A stretch of DNA of 64,000 nucleotides from Tholera decimalis (Eukaryota; Arthropoda; Insecta; Lepidoptera; Noctuidae), in assembly GCA_943138885.2 (NCBI GenBank), contig OW964556.2:26616001-26680000 (forward strand). Direction: 5' to 3'. Below, piece after piece: positions 1-10,669 of the stretch. Under the pieces are notes generated by a model. That model was given only the letters and a program-made list of their open reading frames with translations, was not told the DNA's origin and made no database searches. Each line of letters begins with the position of its first letter. Within the stretch, counting starts at the first letter, position 1. Both the position numbers and the translations under genes were made by a program.

Positions 1-580
1 GCCTAAGTCTATGAAAGCCGTTTTTCAGCCCACCGTGCGACGCACGAAAACTATGCGAGTTTTTGCTCCTATATATTGGCTACGATACACGAACCATTTT
101 AGTTGTGACCAAGTATTAGGCCTGTGTGCATGCTAAACAATTACAATATTTAAATTTTTGTATCCAATTTATAACGCATAATAATGCTTTCATGCACGTT
201 GGAGTGGTGTGAAAAACATTCCTAGACATCTAGATACAAAATGGATGACATAACTATTCATCAGTAATGAAAAAATTATTTATCAATGAATCCGATTATA
301 AGCTACCGCAGAGGTCCATTTAAAATGGAGGTTTGGGTGGTCAAGGACAAAATTGTGTCGCGCGTTGATGTCTTTTGGAAATGTCTCTTTCTTACATGAA
401 GAAATTCTAATTCTTTTATCCCTGTCTTTTCATCTGTATTTTTATCGTAAAAATCTGTGCTGTTACCTATAACGGCTGGATACGATATCGATAATTATAA
501 AATTAAACTTATTTTTTTTGTAATTCAATTCAGATAGTTGTCATAAAATACCTATCTACATTAACCGACTTTAAAAAAAA
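1..580. other. AT-rich DNA without a recognised feature
   Basis: I see no coding exon, RNA gene or clear repeat here. The right edge is an A-rich run that leads into an interspersed repeat at 581. Confidence 0.5.
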
Positions 581-1235
581 TTGGCCAAGTGCGAGTCAGA
601 CTCGCGCATGAAGGGTTCCGTAGTAACTATAATAATATAATATAATAATTATGTATATTTATTTGACGAATAAAAATAAACTTAAAATTTCTTAAAACTA
701 GCTTATTTATTTACATTTTTACAACTACGCTAAATAACTTTGTTTTTCATAGTGTTTGTATGAATTACAAAGTTATATTTGTGGTTTTAAAAAATATGCT
801 GTATCTCAAAAACTGCTGAGCCGATTTCGTTCAAACTAATTTTGGTTGAAAGTTTACATTAAGATCTACAGACATTTATTTTTTTAGATTTTTCACTCCA
901 TTATTATAGAAGTTAGAGGGGGGGGACACACATTTTACCACTTTGGAAGCTTATATCTTTTAAACGATTGACTTTATGAAAAAGTGGTTCTAGAAACCCT
1001 TATATCATTTTTAAAGACCTGTCTATAAATACCACACACGCATAGGTTTCATGTAAAAAAATATTTTCAGTTCTAGTTCCATGTATGGGGACCCCCTTTA
1101 TTTTAAATATTTTTAATTTTTTTTCTTTAAAATAGAAAAGCGGTTTACAGAATACATCTATCTACCAAGTTTCACATGTATAGTTTTAATAGTTTCGGAA
1201 TAAAATGGCTGTGACATACGGACGGACGGACAGAC

Positions 1236-1271
<36 letters not shown>

Positions 1272-1330
1272 GGACAGACATATCGAAACTATAAGGGTTC
1301 CGTTTTTTGCCATTCGGCTACGGAACCCTA
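581..1330 (+). repeat. Interspersed repeat family A, copy 1 (full-length)
   Basis: It begins TTGGCCAAGTGCGAGTCAGA and ends with the CATTCGGCTACGGAACCCTA motif. Three further copies occur here (32341-33030, 33411-33775, 61303-62002), all in the same orientation and with the same ends. An AGGGTTCCGTA block near the start is inverted as TACGGAACCCT at the end. A (GACA)n tract lies near the 3' end. I see no coding capacity or target duplication, so the mobility class is unknown; a non-autonomous element is likely. Confidence 0.8.
1219..1280. repeat. GACA/GGAC microsatellite inside family A repeat
   Basis: Tetranucleotide repeats of GACA with GGAC and GATA variants. The same site carries shorter versions in the other family A copies, so the tract is a length-variable part of the element. 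Confidence 0.85.
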
Positions 1331-1589
1331 CAAAGGAGAAAGTTCTGATATTTTTTCTTCTGTGTGACATGCATGTTTTCATTTTAGATTTCCCAAGATT
1401 CCATATTAAAAAGAAAAGTGGATGGACTAGGCAATATTGGTTTCTAGTTTGGTTTTTATTGACATAATGTTGAGAAAAGTCAAAATAATATAAGATACCT
1501 ATATCAAATCTTTCTAGGCTTCAAATAGTATGACGGAGTCTAATATTAATTAACTTGGACCTTTGCATTACAATATCGCCCTCGTTAGT

Positions 1590-1762
1590 TACTTTGGTTC
1601 CGGGGATGCGGTAATGGTCTCTATGAGATTCCGTGATCCCAGAACTTAAGGGCAGCTGAAGGAACAGGGTGGGTTTTTAGTCAGCAGAAGTCTAACACTC
1701 CCTTCCACTTTACCCAGAGCGGGAGAAGTCATTCGATGATTTTCCCACTCAGGAAAAAGAAA
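1590..1762 (+). repeat. SINE-like element, copy 1 (tail related to the R1-clade LINE)
   Basis: The 3' half (GGGTGGGTTTTTAGTCAG, then AAGTCTAACACTCCC, an inverted pair around the C-rich block, and a GATGATTTTCCCAC end followed by A-rich DNA) resembles the 3' UTR of the LINE at 7597-9998. Two more copies lie at 10405-10545 and 62310-62455. All three have an extra GGTTCCGGGG/CCGCGGCCCC-type head not coding for protein. I infer a SINE using this LINE's machinery. Confidence 0.6.
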
Positions 1763-2639
1763 CAGGTTTCTTTGTTTCGATGTCGAGTCCACGGGTTAAG
1801 TGTATGTAGGAGGGAGGAGTCATTAGATAAATCATCTAATGGTGGTGAGTACCACCAAAAAATAATTATTACCTAGTGCCTGCTGAAGCTACAGTTGTTG
1901 ACACATCTGATTTTAATGAAAATATATTTATTATGGAATATAAAATAAATATAAAAAAATAAAATATAAAAATAATATATGGCCGGCTACATTGTCCATG
2001 CTCTGATAAAGCAAATAAAATGCCTAACTTGTATTGGAGCGTTGATTGGTGTTACAAATCAAATCGCCTTACAATTTCAAAAAGACACTAAAACAAGTTA
2101 TTGTACGGATCCACCACAGTAATAGAAATTTGTCGTCGTTGTGAAATTTATATTAAAAGGGCGATCAACGAGAGTGGTTCGAAAGTGCTGTCTCAGAAAT
2201 ATAATTCCAATTATTTCATGAGATCGGTTTTATTATTATTTATTATTTATTCCCGGATATTAATTTTCATCAATATGAAATAGAAACTACCAATCATTTG
2301 ATTGAATTAGCAAGATGCATAATTCAGAAATATGTAGACGCTCGGTTATCATTTTTTAGCAAAAACAATCAGGACCCTAAAACTTTAATTCGAAAAACAT
2401 TTACCAAATTAATTCATTTTAAAAATCAATAATAACAGCATACTTGTTTTTCTTTTTGTAATTGAGACTGATAATGATTAAATATTATTATGCGATTTTA
2501 TTGAGTAATTTTATAATGTTAAAGTTCATTTTATCGATATCGATAACTTTCCCTCAATCAAGTAGAGCAATCCCTAACTCGGCATATCTATGAAGCTTGA
2601 CTTTGAACTGACCAATTGCAGTAGCGCATTTTTTCCTCG
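1763..2639. other. AT-rich DNA without a recognised feature
   Basis: Short open frames only; none resembles a known protein. I see nothing specific here. Confidence 0.5.
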
Positions 2640-3290
2640 CCTCCCAACCCGTATTGGTGAGTTGTGTTCTTCAAAGAAATCGGCCTATAAGCTCTCTAGG
2701 TTAAATACTCTCTGACCTGTATGGTCAGACCTAACTCCACTAATTTGAGACGAGTATTTTATGGCACAATTAGTATAAATATTATCTATGCATTGAGCTG
2801 ATGTTGCTGTTAATTTTGTTGCATCCTTGAATGTGCATTTTAAGTTAAATGAACCAAACAATGAAGTAAGCTTGCAGTGTTCAGGTGAATTTACTAACAA
2901 ATCAATATTTTGGTGACCACAAACGAAAACTAATTTATTATCTCTTATAAGCTTAGGTACTTAAAATTTCTCCCATTATCATTAAGAATGATGACAAGTT
3001 TGATGCTGGTGGTCTATAAACATATAAGAAAGTTTGGCCTTCAACTTCTGTACATGCTACCTCACACAAGCAATCAACAGAGCAAGCGGTGATATATTTT
3101 TGTTCCTTATATCTAAGAGAATTACTACATAATATTAAAGTACCACCTCCTACTGAGGACCTGTTGTATGCACTAGTAACTGAAAAAATATTAATTTTAA
3201 ACAACATTCTATCTGGATTTAGCCAGGTTTCACAAAAACATAAGATATCTATATATTGTCATTTCCTCATCTAATATTTTGCCGGAGAAA
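2640..3290 (-). pseudogene. Endonuclease-domain remnant of a jockey-like non-LTR retrotransposon
   Basis: Read on the minus strand, two neighbouring frames (3207-2953 and 2900-2685) look like the apurinic-type endonuclease of non-LTR retrotransposons. There is a GGGTLIL stretch, a YRPP motif as in the typical YRPP...F segment, a DNIYTN segment, and a SDHTGQ motif like the C-terminal SDH of the endonuclease. The two frames are separated by a shift near 2930, and upstream sequence to about 3290 can be read as the preceding part with stops. No reverse transcriptase is attached. This is a dead, truncated fragment; it could belong to the same family as the remnant at 19590-20845. Confidence 0.6.
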
Positions 3291-3764
3291 CGATTTATAT
3301 TCTGATGATATAGTAAAATTGTGTTACTATACCTCTCCTTTGTCACATCTAAGGGTTTAAACAATTAATTTCAGTATTATTAGATACCCTAGATAATACT
3401 GAATAGTCACTTAACCTACGATCAGTTAAATTATCAATAACCGAGTGTAAATTGTAAGCTAACAAAGTAGCCAATGAACTTTCGTCGTAAATCCTATAAT
3501 GAATGTCAGGATTGCAATCGATACGCCCAAAAACCTATTACACGATGTTTGATGCAATATTTTGCAATCGACCACGTTTGCTGAGCAAGCGATATAATGC
3601 GGTCGCACTAAGTTCACCGCGAGCTTAGTGTATTTCGAACAGCAACCGGGTACACTCATTTTCATCATTTAGCGATAATTTTAGCCCTTACGAGTTACGG
3701 TACTTTGTTAATTATACTTAGCAATAAACCCTTGAAGGTTGTCAGTGTATTTAACTTAGTAGAC
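3291..3764. other. Non-coding DNA with a degenerate satellite-like segment
   Basis: Around 3500-3545 a stretch (TTGCAATCGATACGCCCAAAAACC...TTACACGATG) matches the satellite that starts at about 3765, so the array once extended further or was seeded here. Nothing else is recognisable. Confidence 0.45.
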
Positions 3765-4840
3765 ACACACGATATCCATATTGAATGTCGGAGAAAAAGT
3801 TGCATATCGTGTGTGTTTTAAATTAGATTTCAAAATGAAAGCCAGATTTGCAATCACCACCCCCAAAAACCCATTACACGATACCCATATCGAATGTTTG
3901 AGAAAAAGTTGCATCCGCCATCTTGGATTTTAAAATGAATGCCAGATTTGCAATCACCACACCCAAAAACCCATTACACGATACCTATATCGAATGTTTG
4001 AGAAAAAGTTGCATCCGCCATCTTGGATTTTAAAATGAATGCCAGATTTGCAATCACCACCCCCAAAAACCCATTATACGGAACCCATAACGAATGTGTG
4101 AGAAAAAGTTGCATCCGCCATCTTGAATTTAAAAATAAATGCCAGATTTGCAATCACCACCCCCAAAAACCCATTACACGATACCCATATCGAATGTTTG
4201 AAAAAAAGTTGCATCCGCCATCTTGGATTTAAAAATGAATGCCAGATTTGCAATCACCTCCCCCAAAAACTCATTACACGATACCCATATCAAATGTTTG
4301 AGAAAAAGTTGCATCCGCCATCTTGGATTTAAAAATGAATGCCAGATTTGCAATCACCACCCTCAAAAACCCATTATACGATACCCATATCGAATGTTCG
4401 AGAAAATGTTGCATCCGCCATCTTGGATTTTAAAATGAATGCCAGATTTGCAATCACCACCCTCAAAAACCCATTACACGATACCCATATCGAATGTTTG
4501 AAAAAAAGTTGCATCCGCCATCTTGGATTTAAAAATGAATGCCAGATTTGCAATCACCTCCCCCAAAAACTCATTACACGATACCCATATCAAATGTTTG
4601 AGAAAAAGTTGCATCCGCCATCTTGGATTTAAAAATGAATGCCAGATTTGCAATCACCACCCTCAAAAACCCATTATACGATACCCATATCGAATGTTCG
4701 AGAAAATGTTGCATCCGCCATCTTGGATTTTAAAATGAATGCCAGATTTGCAATCACCACCCTCAAAAACCCATTACACGATACCCATATCGAATGTTTG
4801 AGAAAATCTTGCATCCGCCATCTTGGATTTTAAAATAAAT
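3765..4840. repeat. 100-bp tandem satellite array with 300-bp higher-order repeat
   Basis: The block GCCAGATTTG recurs at 3841, 3941, 4041 and so on to 4741, exactly every 100 bp, giving ten regular monomers. A diverged part-monomer starts at about 3765. Each monomer holds AACCCATTACACGATACCC and GCATCCGCCATCTTGGATTT. Monomers differ by a few bases, but 4201-4500 and 4501-4800 look identical across all 300 bp, which implies a recent duplication of a three-monomer unit. The open frames seen through the array follow from the repeat and are not a protein. Confidence 0.93.
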
Positions 4841-4869
4841 TAATGATATGAGAGAATTTAAAAAAAAAA

Positions 4870-5658
4870 AAACTTTACTTTCGCCGTTATGTTTATTAAA
4901 AACTCTCGGTAGTCGGTGTTATTGGTTTTGTATTTTAATTTTTTTTGACACCGCCTTCTGAAAGTAAAGTTATTTTTGGCTTTGTAGTGTTTTGATATGG
5001 AAGTCGGTTTTATTTTTTGCTAAAAAGTTTTTTTTACGCTTTTTAGTCGGTCGGTTTGTAATTTATCTAGTTACAAAAGCCAAAATGTGAACTACTTATC
5101 ACCTTGTACAAAATATTGCTTTTCCCGATGCATAGCCGTTAACTTTTGAGGAGAGAGAGAGGAGGAGAACTCCTGGTACTTCACCATCAGCTCTACATCA
5201 CCATATGCATTGTGACGAGTATAAAGTGCATATCCAAGTAATCGAATCGCAATCCACGAAATACTTATTATTGAGTAGTTTCGGTGGCCATCTGTGGTCT
5301 TCATCATCACTTTCACTTCCTCAAATGGTGCTTTTCGGGAGAAACTGCACAAGGTACTATTAGAAATATCCAAAACGCTATAGGTGTGCCTATAATATTT
5401 AAAGAGTTCCCTCGCTTTCTCCAGGATCCCATCATCAGATCCTGATTTCATAACAATGAAACCAACTAGAAAGTTTATTTATTCATTTATTTATTTAAAC
5501 TTTATGTACAATTGTGTTACATGGGCGGACCCTTTCAAACGAAAAAAAACAATCCAAATCGGTCCAGCCGTCTTCGAGTTATGACTTATGAGGTAACATA
5601 CATAAAAAAAAGTTTAAGACGAACTGAGAACCTTCTCCATTTTTTGAAGTCGGTTAAA
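4870..5658 (+). repeat. Interspersed repeat family E (GAAGTCGGTT type), copy 1
   Basis: A roughly 0.8-kb repeat ending TTTTTGAAGTCGGTTAAAAA. It includes the segments TTTGATATGGAAGTCGG and CCATCATCAGATCCTGA found in four other copies here (36247-36478, 38195-38938, 39510-40018, 49501-51940). No conserved protein is preserved between copies, so I treat it as a non-autonomous element. The GTCGGTT motifs at both ends are the most constant parts. Confidence 0.75.
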
Positions 5659-6686
5659 AAGCAATAATAACATCACAAAATAGAAATACGTACTTTTTAT
5701 GAGAATGGCTTTTTTTCGAAAATTTGCGCCAACTTTCTTCTAATAATATTTTTTTTACATTTTCCCATAATAAAACAATATTGAAAAAAAAAAGTTAAAG
5801 TAATATTATATTGAACAATAAAAAGTAATTGTTGGGTATGCATAATAAATCGTACTCAAAAAAAAAACAAAAAATGTGACTTATGTTATTCAACGGATTG
5901 CTGCAATACATACGTACACAATAGATCGCGAATTATCGTTACCGGCGAAACGCTCCACGATGAGACGTGACCCCTCTTTGAGCTCCCGTGGACGACTGAA
6001 TCAAAGAGTATGTAATACACTGAATCAGAGTATGTAATACACTATGTTTAAGAGACGGGACTTAGTACTAAAAAAATAAAAACAGGTAAAAGTTCACTTC
6101 AATACCAACTGAACGAACATACACGGGGAACAAGACGTCATACAACAGTACTACCAACCTATCAGTCTAAATAGTGCTGAGCAATGGTAGAACTTCTTTA
6201 TCGATATCGATAAAGTATACAGGTCGGTAACGGGCTTTCTTTTAACTTTTCAAATATATGAAAGGATTTGTGTTGAAATAAAGCAAGGATTGTAGTTTTT
6301 AAGAAATCCAGTATATTCTTAATTATAAAACTACTACAGATTATTAGACTAAATAATATAATTATGTCAATGATTGCAGTAATTTAATCCCGATCTTCTT
6401 CTGTACGCAAACACATAGCGGTCATAAACATTTCATATTTCATTCGATGGAGCTCCGTCGTCAGAACGTCAGTGACCATGTCCTCTTTATTCTTGTATTT
6501 GATAATCATTAACTGCAACGTTATTGAAATGAAAATATACCAAATAACTTTATATGATATGAGACGCACCCTCTACGGTCAGGTGCTCGGGAAGATACTT
6601 TGTGTTTTAACTAAGAAAAAACTTCATAAATGTCCTGTGACTAAACTAGTGATCTGATTTTTGATGTGTTGCCTGAAAATTATACA
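5659..6686. other. AT-rich DNA without a recognised feature
   Basis: Only short frames are present. A short direct repeat containing AGTATGTAATACACT occurs twice near 6005-6045. Nothing else is supported. Confidence 0.45.
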
Positions 6687-6825
6687 TAACGCAAATGCGG
6701 TTTCATTTAATGCCTCTCGCAAAAGTAATTGTTTATAAACAATGTTAATAAAAATTAACATTGTTTATAAACAATTACAAACAGACACAACATTTATCGC
6801 TAATTGATAAGAACCATTTGCGTTA
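6687..6825. repeat. Palindromic MITE-like element with a perfect 25-bp inverted repeat
   Basis: The arms 6725-6749 and 6754-6778 are perfect inverted copies separated by AAAA. Each arm contains TTGTTTATAAACAA, itself a palindrome. An outer pair, TAACGCAAATG (6687) and CATTTGCGTTA (6815), is also inverted. The whole unit can fold as a cruciform or hairpin. It has no coding capacity. Confidence 0.8.
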
Positions 6826-7596
6826 CAGCACATCACTATCACAAAATAAAATTGAAAATTAAATGATCGATTAAACCTTTTAGTACCATGTTTTAAAAAA
6901 AAAATTTAGAATCAAATATCTAATTCAATACTTATCGAGCCTCATCTAATGGAAATTTTGCTATAAACTTCCTTTTTTCATTACCTTTACGACTTCACAA
7001 GTACGATACTTCACAAGTTATAAATCGGCTATTAGGTGGCATTATGGTACAATTATGTTTACTGAACAAGATCACACTTGTAACATAAAAAATTAACCGT
7101 AACTAACTGCCAGAAAATAATAAGCACAAACTTACAAAATACTACAAGACACACGACAAGTAAACATATAATATGGCTGACTGTCATGAAAGAAAAGAAA
7201 GAGAAAGCGCACGGAACAGGTGAGACAGCAAAATCTACCATTATTTACCCCTCAAAAACCATACAATTTTTTTCGCCTTGAAGTTGCAGTAGCCTGGACT
7301 GAATTTTCGACCGGTGTACGTTGCGTATGCTTCTAAATAGAGCGCAAATTAGAAGAAAAAATTAAAATTAAAACAACCAAGCGACATATTGGAATTGTTA
7401 ATAACTTAAATTGTAGTATGATAATTAGAGAATAATATGAATTGAAGATTATGAAAAAATTCAACAGTTTACTATCAAAATTCAGCGACGCACGAGCATG
7501 TTTTGTAAGGATTTTTGTCCAACTTTATGTATTTTTGTTTAATAAACTATGAAATATTTTTAAATTTGGCCAAATATATTCGCTAACACAATACAA
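6826..7596. other. AT-rich DNA without a recognised feature
   Basis: No supported gene. Base composition jumps sharply to GC-rich at about 7597, which marks the insertion boundary of the following LINE. Confidence 0.5.
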
Positions 7597-7600
7597 GTGG

Positions 7601-9682
7601 GTGCGAGAGAAGCTCCGCCCCTGGGCTCCCCCGTTGACGCAGAGTCTCCAGCCTCAGTTCTTGGAGGACGTGGTGAGCGCCCTGTTCCCATCGCGAGGGG
7701 AGCACGCTCCCCCGCCCATGGCTCCGTCTCCGACGGAACCTGAAGCTGGCGCAAACGCGGACCACAGCGACGACGACGTCTACGACGCTCCAGAGGTGAC
7801 CGAGGTAGACTTGAGAGTGGCAGTACAACGGCTCAAGGCCAAAAATACTGCCCCAGGACCCGACGGCTTGCCAGGGAAAGCGTGGGTCCTGGCCTCGGAG
7901 ACTCTCGGGCCTCGACTAGGGGGGCTCTTTAGCGCATGCCTGGAGAGGGGCCAGTTTCCGCTTCGCTGGAAGACGGGAAAGCTGGTCCTGATCCAGAAAG
8001 CCGGGCGCCCAGCGGACTCTCCGTCCGCATTCCGGCCCATCGTGCTGCTCGACGAGGCGGGCAAGCTCTTGGAAAGAGTAATTGCAGACCGCCTCCTCGG
8101 GCACCTGAATCGGGTGGGCCCGGATCTTGCGGAGTGCCAGTTTGGCTTCCGCAAGGGGCGCTCGACGGTGGATGCCGTCATGCGCGTGAGAGCCCTCACG
8201 ACAGGGGACGCGGTATCCCGGGGCAGGGTCGTCTTGGCGGTGTCTTTGGACATCACCAACGCCTTCAACACCCTGCCCTGGAGTTGCATCAGGGAGGCAC
8301 TCCGGTATCACCGGGTGCCGACCTACCTCCGTCGCATAGTCGAGGACTACTTGACGGACAGAGCCGTCATCTACCCCGGTCACCGGGGAGAGTGGAACCA
8401 GCGAGAGATGTCGTGCGGTGTCCCACAGGGATCGGTCTTGGGGCCGCCCCTGTGGAACATCGGATACGACTGGGTGCTGCGCGGCGACCTCCCTGACGGC
8501 GTCAGCGTAGTATGTTACGCTGACGACACGCTCGTCCTGGCGCAGGGAGAGTCGCACCAGGCGGCGGCCGACCTGGCGACGCAAGCGGTTGCGACAGTCG
8601 TTCATAGGATCCGGCAGTTGGGACTCGACGTGGCGCTGCACAAGACCGAGGCCATGTGCTTTCATGGCGGTCGGAACGCGCCACGGTCCGAGTCCCACAT
8701 AACGGTGGAGGGGATTCGCATCGGCGTCGGGAGGACGATGAAGTACCTGGGACTCGTCCTCGACAGCCGGTGGAACTTCAGGGAGCACTTCCTGAGTTTG
8801 GCCCCAAAGCTGAACCGGGCAGCAGCCGCCTTCAGGCGACTCCTGCCTAATCTCAGCGGGCCAAACGCCTCCTGCCGAAGGCTGTACGCCGGCGTCGTGT
8901 GGTCCATGGCCCTCTACGGGTCCCCAGTGTGGGCCCTGTGCATCCGGACGCGACCACTAAAGTTGGTCGCATGCCAGAGGGTCATGGCTATCCGAATGAT
9001 CCGGGGATACCGCACGATCGCCGGCGAATCGGCCAACCTCCTTGCCGGATTGCTGCTCTGGGATCTGGAGGCGACTGCCCTCCAGCGCGTCTATGAATGG
9101 CGCGTGGAGGCGCAGCGCCGGGGCGTATCCCCGCTGCCTCGAGAAGTCGAGGCGCGGCGGGAAGAGCTCCGGCGCGATCTCAGGGCAGTATGGAGGGAAC
9201 GACTGTCGCAACCGACGGCCGGGCACGCCGCAATTGCGGCGGTAAGACCCCTCTTTGAGGAGTGGCTAGATCGGCGTCACGGCGTCCTGACCTACCGCAT
9301 GACGCAGGTCCTCACCGGACACGGAAGTTTCGGGAATTACCTGTGTCTGATGGGAAAGGAGGAAACGTCTGGGTGTCACCACTGCGAGGGTCGCCCTGAG
9401 GACACCGTAGAGCACACGGTGCAAGACTGCCCCGCCTGGGCAGAGCACCGACGTGTCCTCACGGCGGCGATAGGCGGAGACCTCTCGCGCCCGGCATTGG
9501 TCGAGGCCATGCTGCGGGGCGAGAGGGAGTGGGAAGCGGTCGCCTCCTTCTGCGAAGCAGTCATGCTTCCGAAGGAGGAGGCGGGCCGCGAGAGGGAGAG
9601 GATGGCGTCCTCCCTCCAGCCCAGCCGCAGTGGTAGACGCCCACGGCGTCGGACGTCGGCCGACGATCTCCGGCCACCGTAG
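7601..9682 (+). CDS. R1-clade reverse transcriptase, 5'-truncated (endonuclease missing)
   Basis: This is the ORF2 C-terminal part of a non-LTR retrotransposon, which copies element RNA into DNA at the insertion site. Seen in the 693-residue frame: an N-terminal linker (KLRPWAPPLTQSL), then reverse transcriptase blocks with PGPDGLPGKAW, FRPIVLLDEAGKLLERV, FGFRKGRSTVDAV, CGVPQGSVLGP and the catalytic YADD near residue 306. Then come a thumb/connection region and a C-terminal CCHC cluster near residue 591 (C-x2-C-x9-H-x4-C). The LLDEAGKLLERV and GRSTVDAV wording is characteristic of the R1 clade. The frame is uninterrupted, which suggests a recent insertion, but without its endonuclease and own promoter it should be inactive. 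The annotated start is simply the first codon after the truncation point. Long open frames on the other strand are compositional shadows. Confidence 0.9.
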   Translation: MREKLRPWAPPLTQSLQPQFLEDVVSALFPSRGEHAPPPMAPSPTEPEAGANADHSDDDVYDAPEVTEVDLRVAVQRLKAKNTAPGPDGLPGKAWVLASETLGPRLGGLFSACLERGQFPLRWKTGKLVLIQKAGRPADSPSAFRPIVLLDEAGKLLERVIADRLLGHLNRVGPDLAECQFGFRKGRSTVDAVMRVRALTTGDAVSRGRVVLAVSLDITNAFNTLPWSCIREALRYHRVPTYLRRIVEDYLTDRAVIYPGHRGEWNQREMSCGVPQGSVLGPPLWNIGYDWVLRGDLPDGVSVVCYADDTLVLAQGESHQAAADLATQAVATVVHRIRQLGLDVALHKTEAMCFHGGRNAPRSESHITVEGIRIGVGRTMKYLGLVLDSRWNFREHFLSLAPKLNRAAAAFRRLLPNLSGPNASCRRLYAGVVWSMALYGSPVWALCIRTRPLKLVACQRVMAIRMIRGYRTIAGESANLLAGLLLWDLEATALQRVYEWRVEAQRRGVSPLPREVEARREELRRDLRAVWRERLSQPTAGHAAIAAVRPLFEEWLDRRHGVLTYRMTQVLTGHGSFGNYLCLMGKEETSGCHHCEGRPEDTVEHTVQDCPAWAEHRRVLTAAIGGDLSRPALVEAMLRGEREWEAVASFCEAVMLPKEEAGRERERMASSLQPSRSGRRPRRRTSADDLRPP

Positions 9683-9693
9683 GCGCGGGCATG

Positions 9694-9725
9694 CGGACAG
9701 CGAGTAAAGGGCAACTCGCTGTCCG
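9694..9725 (+). other. 3' UTR stem-loop of the R1-clade LINE
   Basis: CGGACAGCGAGT at 9694-9705 is inverted as ACTCGCTGTCCG at 9714-9725, giving a perfect 12-bp stem with an 8-nt loop just after the stop codon. It could contribute to recognition of the element RNA by its reverse transcriptase; that role is inference. Confidence 0.7.
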
Positions 9726-9998
9726 ACCATGGACCATGCCCGGGTCGACGGCGCGTCGTGTTCCACGCGCGCCTCAAAGAGCGTCAGCAACATGACGAGG
9801 CCCCCTCTGCAGAGGGCCGAAGCCTGCCGGGGTCGTGGGACTCATCCCGTTACCGTGGCCCCGGTATGTAAAGGGTTATTGAAGGAACACCGTGGATTTT
9901 AGTCAGTAAAAGTCTGACAGTCCCTCCCACCCTGCCCGGAGTGGGAGGACTTATTTGATAATTTTACCACGTTAAAAAAAAAAAAAAAAAAAAAAAAA

Positions 9999-10404
9999 CA
10001 CATTTAGTCTAGTGTTCATTATATATTTTTGTATGGTAATTAACGTACTATTATAGGTTATATTCCTTTAATAGTGAAGACCGTTTTGAGTTATTTTCCT
10101 CGGCGCAGGCTTAACCTGTTTTAGTATATTTAATGATGATTAGGAATAGGATAACATATTTAACAGTTTTCTTCATCACTGTATGCGATTGTGGTTTCGT
10201 GCATAGCGAAACTTTTTAACAAGTAGGTTTTATTTTACCTTATTAATACACCAAGGAATGGAAAGGTAAGTAGGTACCTAAATTTTTTTATCTTCATAAT
10301 ATTCATCAGATGCCTATAGTGTGCAACGTAAATTTAAAACACCAGTTTAGTCATCACTGCGATCGTGAATCAGATCAAGAGAAACAATTATCCATGTATT
10401 AGGC
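9999..10404. other. Non-coding DNA between LINE and SINE-like repeat
   Basis: No gene or repeat recognised. Confidence 0.4.
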
Positions 10405-10545
10405 TGAGCGGGTAGTGGATATGTTCTAACGATACCTACCGCGGCCACAAACCACAGGGTGGGTTTTTAGTGAGTAGAAGCCTGACCCGCTATTTCGCTC
10501 CACCTAGAGCAGGAGCCATTTAATGATTTTCCAACCAAAAAAAAG
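10405..10545 (+). repeat. SINE-like element, copy 2
   Basis: It carries GTTCTAACGATACC, CCGCGGCCAC, GGGTGGGTTTTTAGTGAGTAG and an AATGATTTTCCAACC end followed by A-rich DNA, matching the copies at 1590 and 62310. It lies just downstream of allantoinase A, outside its coding sequence. Confidence 0.6.
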
Positions 10546-10616
10546 GTATTGGGCTGAGTGATTAGGTTAGAGGTACAGGAAACAACAGAAAACAATCATT
10601 TAATTTTAGTATTTAA

Positions 10617-10622
10617 TTTATT
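10617..10622 (-). promoter_or_regulatory. Polyadenylation signal AATAAA of allantoinase A
   Basis: On the minus strand AATAAA lies about 48 nt past the TAG stop at 10670-10672, a suitable place for 3' end formation. Confidence 0.55.
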
Positions 10623-10669
10623 TAATCACAAATGCTTACATTAATTTAAAAAATTAAAGTCTGATATAC

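Larger units (their letters stand above)
7597..9998 (+). mobile_element. 5'-truncated R1-clade non-LTR retrotransposon (LINE)
   Basis: A GC-rich island in AT-rich DNA. It holds one long reverse transcriptase ORF, a structured 3' UTR and a poly(A) tract at about 9974-9998. The 5' end begins inside the linker between the endonuclease and reverse transcriptase, so the ORF1 and endonuclease parts are gone; this is the usual result of incomplete target-primed reverse transcription. A second copy of only the last ~180 bp lies inverted at 35881-36061. I could not find a convincing target-site duplication. Confidence 0.85.

Noticed and set aside
1158..1382. Open frame rich in SVCLSVCLS
   Set aside because: Translation of the GACA microsatellite in a family A repeat.
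4023..4833. Overlapping open frames with a repeated C-x2-C...H-like peptide in the satellite
   Set aside because: All follow from the 100-bp repeat read in successive registers; monomers are 100 bp (not a multiple of 3), so no single frame spans the array. Not a zinc-finger protein.
3841..4840. Regular repeats that could be mistaken for a CRISPR array
   Set aside because: Whole monomers are repeated without unique spacers, and the DNA is eukaryotic.
5092..5451. 119-codon minus-strand frame in repeat family E (and a related one at 38645-38968)
   Set aside because: The frame is not kept in copies at 36247, 39510 and 49501; only nucleotide similarity is conserved. A decayed ORF of the element cannot be excluded.
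7780..9793. Several long open frames on the minus strand and other plus frames (up to 290 codons) inside the LINE
   Set aside because: They overlap the convincing reverse transcriptase frame and exist because the DNA is GC-rich; none has recognisable motifs.
7597..9998. Target-site duplication of the R1-clade LINE
   Set aside because: The bases before 7597 and after the poly(A) at 9998 do not match over a convincing length.
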